From CAZVIK01 sp964627045 (GTDB lineage Bacteria; Acidobacteriota; Terriglobia; Bryobacterales; Bryobacteraceae): 22,621 nucleotides of DNA. Of this stretch, positions 16,871-22,621 are shown one piece after another (the first letter of the stretch is position 1; each line of letters starts with the position of its first letter). Under the pieces are notes generated by a model. The model saw only the letters and a list, made by a program, of their open reading frames with translations. It made no database searches and was not told the DNA's origin. The stretch is taken from positions 1-22,621 of the forward strand of contig CAZVIK010000048.1 of the NCBI GenBank assembly GCA_964627045.1, written 5' to 3'. The position numbers and the translations under genes were made by a program.

Positions 16871-17780
16871 CGAAAACGTGCGGAAACTCGAAAACCGCAG
16901 CCTCACACGCGACCTCGACCTCACCACCGAGGAGGCCGGCTACCTTGTTGACCTCGCCATCGAAGTCAAGCGAAACCCCGGCGCCTACACCGAGGCGCTC
17001 AAGGGCCGCACCCTTTCCCTGCTCTTCGAAAAGCCCTCCCTGCGCACACGCCTCACCTTCGAGGTGGCCGCGATGCAGCTTGGCGGCGGCTCCATCCTAT
17101 ATGAAGGCCCCATCGGCGGGCGCGAGCCGGTGAAGGACGTCGCGCGCAACCTGGACCGCTGGACCAACTGCATCGTCGCGAGAACGTTTCTGCAATCCAC
17201 GGTGGACGAGCTGCACGCGTGGTCTAAAGTCCCTGTGATCAATGCGTTGAGCGACGTTTACCACCCCTGCCAGGCGCTGGCCGACGTGCAGACGATCAAG
17301 GAACAGTTCGGCGGGCTCGCCGGGGTGAACGTGGCGTTCGTCGGCGACGGCAACAACGTGGCGCAATCGCTGCTGCTGACCGCGACGCGGTTGGGCGCCA
17401 ACGTCTCGGTCGCCACGCCGCCGGGCTACGAACCGAAGGCGGAAATCGTCAAGGCGGCGCGCGAGTTCGGCACCAAGGTGGTCATCACGAATCAACCGGA
17501 AGAGGCCGTCGCGGGCGCCGATGCGGTCTACACCGATGTGTGGGCCAGCATGGGACAAGAAAGCCAGAAGGCGGAACGGTTGAAGGCGTTCGGCCCCTAT
17601 CAGGTAACGGCGAAGCTGATGGCCGCGGCCAAGCCGAAGGCGCGTTTCCTGCACTGCCTGCCCGCGCGGCGCGGCGAGGAGGTCACCGACGAAGTGATCG
17701 AGTCGCCGAATTCGGTGGTGTTCGACCAGGCCGAGAATCGCTTGCACGCGCAGAAGGCGCTGTTACTAATGCTCCTATAG
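16854..17780 (+). CDS. argF: ornithine carbamoyltransferase
   Basis: This enzyme makes citrulline from ornithine and carbamoyl phosphate in arginine synthesis, in the cytoplasm, probably as a trimer. The carbamoyl-phosphate loop is FEKPSLRTRLTFE (S62-L63-R64-T65-R66; most family members have STRTR). Other motifs are DVYHPCQALADVQT, VAFVGDGNNVAQS, the ornithine loop DVWASMGQE and HCLPARRGEEV. The SMG loop favours ornithine over N-acetylornithine. The length of 308 residues is normal. The start is GTG 16854, with no ribosome site and a promoter that predicts a leaderless transcript. GTG 16878 (codon 9) is an alternative start, also without a ribosome site. It is the first gene of argF-argG-argH-argR, 38 nt before argG. 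Confidence 0.95.
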   Translation: MNKNTVENVRKLENRSLTRDLDLTTEEAGYLVDLAIEVKRNPGAYTEALKGRTLSLLFEKPSLRTRLTFEVAAMQLGGGSILYEGPIGGREPVKDVARNLDRWTNCIVARTFLQSTVDELHAWSKVPVINALSDVYHPCQALADVQTIKEQFGGLAGVNVAFVGDGNNVAQSLLLTATRLGANVSVATPPGYEPKAEIVKAAREFGTKVVITNQPEEAVAGADAVYTDVWASMGQESQKAERLKAFGPYQVTAKLMAAAKPKARFLHCLPARRGEEVTDEVIESPNSVVFDQAENRLHAQKALLLMLL

Positions 17781-17818
17781 TGGCATGCCGGGGGCACGCC
17801 CAAGACGGGAATTGAGAT

Positions 17819-19030
<1,212 letters not shown>

Positions 19031-19034
19031 CGCC

Positions 19035-20417
19035 ATGAAACTCTGGGGAGGCCGTTTCGAACATGGTCCGTCGGAGGTCTTCGAGCGGTTTTCGGGCTCT
19101 CTGGACTTCGACCGCCGTCTGATCGACGCCGACATTCGCGGCTCGCAGGCGTTCGCGCGGGCGCTGGAGCGCGCGGGGATTCTGACGGCGGAGGAACGGG
19201 GCCAGATCGTCGCGGCCTTCGACCGGATTCTGGCGGCGTCAAAGGAGCCCGGCTTCTTCGACAACGCCACCGACGAAGACGTACACACGCTGGTGATACG
19301 GAAGTTGAAGGAGACCGCCGGCGCGCTGGCCGATAAGATTCACACGGGCCGCAGCCGCAACGAGCAGGTTTCGCTCGATACACGGATGTGGCTGCGCGGG
19401 ACAGTGGACGAGACGCGCGCGCTGCTGGTGGAGTTGATGGCGGCGCTGGTGGCGCTGGCGCGGCGCTACCCCGACGCCGTGCTGCCCGGATTTACGCACA
19501 TGCGGCGGGCGCAGGCGGTGCTGTGGCCGCACTATCTGCTCGCGTATTTCGAGATGTTCGCGCGGGATTGGGAGCGGCTCGGAAGGGCGCGAGGCGCGGT
19601 GAATCTACTGCCGCTGGGGTCGGGCGCACTGGCCGGAAGCGGCTTCCCGTTCGACCGCGAGGCGATCGCCGAGGACCTGGGCTTCGAGGGCATCACGCGC
19701 AACAGCATGGACGTTTCCGCGGACCGAGACTTCCTGCTGGACTATCTGCACGCGGCGTCGCTCCTCATGCTGCACCTGAGCCGCCTGGCCGAAGACTGGA
19801 TTCTGTATTCGGGCGAGGAGTTCGGGTGGATGGAACTGGGCGACGGGGTGACCAGCGGATCGAGCCTGATGCCGCAGAAGAAAAACCCGGATTCGCTGGA
19901 GTTGATTCGCGGCAAGTGCGGGCGCGTGTTTGCAGCTTATACGTCGCTGTTCGTCACGATGAAGGGGCTGCCGCTCACGTATAACCGCGACATGCAGGAA
20001 GACAAAGAGCCGCTGTTCGAAGCGGCCGATCAGGTTGCGGGCGCGCTGGAGATGGCGCGCGTGGTGGTGGAGTCGGCGAAATTGCGGCCGGAAAAGACCG
20101 CGGCGGCGGCCGAAGAAAGCTGGGTGGTGGCGACCGACCTGGCCGAGGCGCTCTCGCGCGCGGGGGTTCCATTCCACCAGGCGCATCAATTGGTGGGGCG
20201 GCTGGTGTTAGAAAGCGTGCGCGCGGGGAAACGGCCTTCGGATTGGACGGCGGAGGGTCTGGCGGCGTTCGCGCCGGAGTTCACCGAGGACATGGCGCGG
20301 CTGTTGCAGCCGGCCGAGGGGATGAAGACCCGCGAGGTGCCCGGAGGCACGGGCCCGGCGGCGGTGGCGTCGGCACTCGAGGAGGCCGAACGCCGGATCG
20401 GCGGGATGCGCCCATGA
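19035..20417 (+). CDS. argH: argininosuccinate lyase
   Basis: This enzyme splits argininosuccinate into arginine and fumarate; it is a homotetramer of the fumarase/aspartase superfamily. The 460-residue protein opens with the classical KLWGGRFEHGPSE. It contains DEDVHTLVIRKL, HTGRSRNEQVSLDTR, GFTHMRRAQ, the superfamily signature GSSLMPQKKNPDSLE (from about S276, bearing the catalytic Ser) and LPLTYNRDMQEDKEPLFE. The start at 19035 is 4 nt after the argG stop. A 10-codon in-frame extension back to 19005 overlaps argG and is not family-like. Its last codons overlap the argR start by 4 nt (ATGA), a sign of translational coupling. Confidence 0.97.
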   Translation: MKLWGGRFEHGPSEVFERFSGSLDFDRRLIDADIRGSQAFARALERAGILTAEERGQIVAAFDRILAASKEPGFFDNATDEDVHTLVIRKLKETAGALADKIHTGRSRNEQVSLDTRMWLRGTVDETRALLVELMAALVALARRYPDAVLPGFTHMRRAQAVLWPHYLLAYFEMFARDWERLGRARGAVNLLPLGSGALAGSGFPFDREAIAEDLGFEGITRNSMDVSADRDFLLDYLHAASLLMLHLSRLAEDWILYSGEEFGWMELGDGVTSGSSLMPQKKNPDSLELIRGKCGRVFAAYTSLFVTMKGLPLTYNRDMQEDKEPLFEAADQVAGALEMARVVVESAKLRPEKTAAAAEESWVVATDLAEALSRAGVPFHQAHQLVGRLVLESVRAGKRPSDWTAEGLAAFAPEFTEDMARLLQPAEGMKTREVPGGTGPAAVASALEEAERRIGGMRP

Positions 20418-20842
20418 ATAAGAGCTACCGGCAGTCGCTGATACTACATCTGATCCGTTCGCGCACGATCAACACGCAGGAAGAACTAGCGCGGGAACTC
20501 AAGGCGAGCGGGCTGGAAACCACGCAGGTGACGCTTTCGCGCGACATGCGCGAACTGAGGCTTGTGAAGACGGCCGAGGGTTATCGCGCGATGGAACGGG
20601 ACCCGGCGGGCCCGACGATCGCGACGGTGGCCGCCAACTACCTTCAGGAAGTGCGCACAGCGCAGAACCTGGCGGTGTTGAAGACCTCGCCGGGCAATGC
20701 GAACGCGGTGGCCGTAGCGATCGACCGGCAGAACTGGCCCGAGGTGGTGGGGACGATCGCGGGCGACGACACGGTGCTGGCGGTGTGCCCGGACGAAGCG
20801 TCGGCCGAAAAGCTGATGGACCGGTTGCTGGAGCTGAGGTAG
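20414..20842 (+). CDS. argR: arginine repressor ArgR/AhrC
   Basis: This is the arginine-sensing hexameric transcription regulator, 142 residues. The N-terminal winged helix (about 1-70) contains INTQEELARELKASGLETTQ and the recognition-helix motif VTLSRDMRELRLVKT. The C-terminal oligomerisation and arginine-binding domain shows NAVAVAIDRQNWPEVVG and TIAGDDTVLAV, the arginine-contact region. The ATG overlaps the argH TGA (ATGA), so expression is coupled to the structural genes. Together with the tandem ARG boxes at 16833-16870 this predicts direct negative autoregulation. Elsewhere argR is often unlinked (E. coli) or next to recN (Bacillus). Confidence 0.95.
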   Translation: MNKSYRQSLILHLIRSRTINTQEELARELKASGLETTQVTLSRDMRELRLVKTAEGYRAMERDPAGPTIATVAANYLQEVRTAQNLAVLKTSPGNANAVAVAIDRQNWPEVVGTIAGDDTVLAVCPDEASAEKLMDRLLELR

Positions 20843-21360
20843 GGGGGCTACGCGGCGAGGCGATGCCCGGCGAGCGAGACCTCACCGGGCCGGTGGTTCA
20901 TCGAGAAGGTCCAGGACCGCCTGTGCCGCGTGGAGCGAGCGCTGTCGGGGCTGCTCTGAAACTTCGACGACTTGAGTTGTACTTAGCTGAAGATCTCCGG
21001 CGGATCGCCGCAAGGATGGCCCGGCCGCGTGGATCGGTGGCCACGTCTCCGGCCGACAGGATGACGGCCCGCGCCAAGGCCCGCCACGCGCCCCGCGATC
21101 ACCCTGGCATCCGGCAACGCACGGAGGAATTCCTTCAGGTTCGCTCTGACTGGCATGCATGGTTCTAGCTTCCAATACTCGTGCGGTCCTTCACATCACT
21201 CCCTCTGGCGTCCTGGCGCTCCACGCCCGGCGAAGCTCTGCGGCGCGGCGGCGGCGGGCTGGAGGGCCGTACTCCCTGGCCGGGGGGGAGTCGCATACCC
21301 CATCCGACTCAGGATGAGAGACGCGCCGGGCTAGCGCCACTAACTAGAGACACGTCCGGC
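20843..21360. other. 518-bp stretch without a convincing gene
   Basis: Open frames here (plus 20785-21168, minus 20882-21175) have low-complexity, Arg/Pro/Gly-rich translations typical of GC-rich non-coding frames, and no ribosome sites. On the minus strand near 21156-21030 two adjacent frames give somewhat protein-like pieces (KEFLRALPDARVIAG, then ARAVILSAGDVATDPRGR), possibly a decayed gene. Near 21271-21316 there are three overlapping hairpins upstream of the next gene. No tRNA or known riboswitch was recognised. Confidence 0.5.
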
Positions 21361-22179
21361 ATGGAGAGACTCGTCCGCCTTCTGGCCGTCTTCGCGGTGA
21401 CGCTTCCGGTGTGCGCGCAGACCGAGTGCGTGGCCGGCGCACCGTGCTACTCGGCGGTCACGGTGGTGAACGCGGCCAGCGGCGTGCCGGGCGCGCTGGC
21501 GCCGAACACGCTCGCCAGCATCTACGGGACGCAACTGGCTTTCGTTGAGCGCGCGATCACGGCCGCCGACATCCTGGGCGGCGTGCTGCCGGTGCTGTTG
21601 CCGGGATCGGGCGTGCAGGTGATCGTCGGCGGCATGTACGCGCAGATGTACTATGTTTCGCCCGGCCAGGTGAACTTCCTGGTCCCCGCCACCTTACGCT
21701 CCGGGGAGATGAATCTACGGCTGGTAAGGGAGGGCACGGGCGGACCCAGCGTGCGAATCCGCCTGTTGGACGCCGCGCCGGGACTGTTCCAGATGCCCGA
21801 CGCCAAGGTGATCGCCTCCCACGCCGATTTTTCGGTCGTGACCGAGGAGTCGCCGGCGCGGCCGGGCGAATGGGTGATCCTGTGGGCCACGGGGCTGGGC
21901 GCGGTGACTCCGCCGGCCGCCTACGGCGCGATTCCGACGCAGGCGGCGGCGCTCCAGCAGATCGACAAATTCGACGTGCTTCTGGATGGCGAGCCGGTAC
22001 CCCCGGAACGGATCGGGTACGCGGGCCTCGCACCGGGCTGGGGGGGCCTCTACCAGGTCAACGTGCGGCTTCCGGAAGACACCGGGCCGAATCCGGAGGT
22101 TCGGCTAACGGCGGGAGACCAAGCCAGCCCGGTAGCGTTGCGGATTCCCGTGGCCGAGCCCGCCGAGGCGCCGCAATAG
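21361..22179 (+). CDS. secreted stand-alone Solibacter-type C-terminal domain protein (TIGR03437-like)
   Basis: This 272-residue protein has a signal peptide (MERLVRLLAVFAVTLPVCAQ) followed directly by the beta-rich domain that is expanded in Solibacter and relatives, where it usually forms the C-terminus of large secreted beta-propeller or Ig proteins. The recognisable pattern is VVNAASGVPGALAPNTLASI, YGTQLA, LGGVLPVLLPGSGVQV, YYVSPGQVNFLVPA, AAPGLFQ, SPARPGEWVILWATGLGAVT and GLYQVNVRLPEDTGPNPEVR. The function is unknown; extracellular adhesion or surface display is only a guess. The pair C22/C28 in TECVAGAPC may form a disulphide. The ATG at 21361 directly precedes the signal peptide. An open frame back to 21181 lacks similarity. 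No clear ribosome site is seen. Confidence 0.85.
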   Translation: MERLVRLLAVFAVTLPVCAQTECVAGAPCYSAVTVVNAASGVPGALAPNTLASIYGTQLAFVERAITAADILGGVLPVLLPGSGVQVIVGGMYAQMYYVSPGQVNFLVPATLRSGEMNLRLVREGTGGPSVRIRLLDAAPGLFQMPDAKVIASHADFSVVTEESPARPGEWVILWATGLGAVTPPAAYGAIPTQAAALQQIDKFDVLLDGEPVPPERIGYAGLAPGWGGLYQVNVRLPEDTGPNPEVRLTAGDQASPVALRIPVAEPAEAPQ

Positions 22180-22221
22180 CCGCAACGCGCCGCGTCCGAA
22201 CTGCGTTTCACCCATGTAAGA

Positions 22222-22240
22222 TACAATGTCGGCCAGGAGG
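22222..22240 (+). promoter_or_regulatory. -10 element and ribosome site of the VirB10-like gene
   Basis: TACAAT at 22222-22227 matches five of six -10 positions. A purine-rich AGGAGGGGAAG follows and ends directly before the ATG at 22246. The spacing from GGAGG to ATG is about 5 nt. Transcription would start near 22234, so the leader is only about 12 nt. Confidence 0.4.
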
Positions 22241-22245
22241 GGAAG

Positions 22246-22621
22246 ATGCTTTCCCGTGCAGTCTTGCTAGGTGTCTGTTTGGCAGCGGTGGCGCCGGGCC
22301 AGTCCGACCCGGCCGCCGATCCGCCGCCGGCCGCGCTCAAGGCGGAGCCGCCCCGGAAGGCCGATTACGAGATCGCCACGGGCACTCGAATTCCCCTCAG
22401 TTTATTGAACAGCGTCAGCACCAAGGGCTCGGCCGAAGGCGACCGTGTCTACCTGGAAACGATCTTCCCGATCTTGAGCGGCGGACGCATCGTGATTCCG
22501 CCGGGCAGCTACGTGGCGGGCACCATCACGGAGGTGTCCCGCCCGGGGCGCGTTCGAGGCCGCGGCGAATTGTATCTCCGCTTCGATTCGCTGACTCTGC
22601 CGAACGGCGTGACGCGCGACT
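22246..22621 (+). CDS. secreted VirB10/TrbI-like domain protein (3' truncated by window edge)
   Basis: The frame is open from ATG 22246 to the end of the window (125 codons). A signal peptide (MLSRAVLLGVCLAAVAPGQS) is followed by a Pro/Ala-rich linker. Then comes a domain reading GTRIPLSLLNSVSTKGSAEG, DRVYLETIFPI, GGRIVIPPGSYVAGTITEV and GRGELYLRFDSLTLPNG, which resembles the TrbI/VirB10 beta-barrel family. In Acidobacteriota such proteins occur alone, outside type IV secretion loci, and no secretion gene is visible here. It follows the Solibacter-domain gene after 66 nt and has its own promoter-like site. The remainder of the protein lies beyond the window. Confidence 0.8.
   Translation, partial: MLSRAVLLGVCLAAVAPGQSDPAADPPPAALKAEPPRKADYEIATGTRIPLSLLNSVSTKGSAEGDRVYLETIFPILSGGRIVIPPGSYVAGTITEVSRPGRVRGRGELYLRFDSLTLPNGVTRD

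Overview
The window is a GC-rich, densely coded chromosomal segment, most likely from an Acidobacteriota member related to Candidatus Solibacter / Bryobacterales. This is an inference. It rests on a stand-alone copy of the 'Solibacter C-terminal' (TIGR03437-type) secreted domain at 21361-22179, a VirB10/TrbI-like secreted protein at the right edge, a MscL with a C-terminal zinc ribbon, a secreted RraA-like protein, and the general codon style. No rRNA, tRNA, CRISPR array, transposase or phage gene was seen.

Left part (1-7300). A 5'-truncated error-prone DNA polymerase gene (dnaE2/imuC) is followed by a small zinc-ribbon protein. On the minus strand lies a homodimeric pyruvate dehydrogenase E1 gene (aceE) that is broken twice: an in-frame TAA replaces a tyrosine codon, and a deletion of about 26 nt causes a frameshift near the 3' end. 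Divergent from it is a secreted RraA-fold protein that ends at a perfect 13-bp hairpin.

Middle part (7400-14450). A hotdog thioesterase and mscL lie on the plus strand. A compact minus-strand cluster follows, read from 13371 down to 8459: a beta-CASP metallo-beta-lactamase RNase, then a secreted GH78 alpha-L-rhamnosidase 21 nt later, then a secreted endonuclease/exonuclease/phosphatase-fold protein 5 nt later. Next is an unrecognised secreted protein with an SH3/LSM-like N-terminal part and a glycine-rich hydrophobic centre.

Right part (14450-22621). Threonine synthase (minus) and a zinc-dependent MDR dehydrogenase (plus) diverge from a 48-bp spacer whose two -10 elements lie only 9-10 nt from the start codons. 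An arginine operon argF-argG-argH-argR follows. Two tandem ARG-box-like operators spaced as in classical ArgR operators cover the argF promoter and its GTG start. With argR as the last gene, this predicts a closed arginine-feedback loop. A 518-bp non-coding stretch with nested hairpins separates the operon from the two Solibacter-type secreted genes at the right end.

Altogether most genes are housekeeping. The items most worth a second look are the doubly broken aceE, the self-contained ArgR circuit with a probably leaderless argF, the overlapping thrC/MDR promoters, and the secreted RraA homologue with an Asn at the usual catalytic Asp position.
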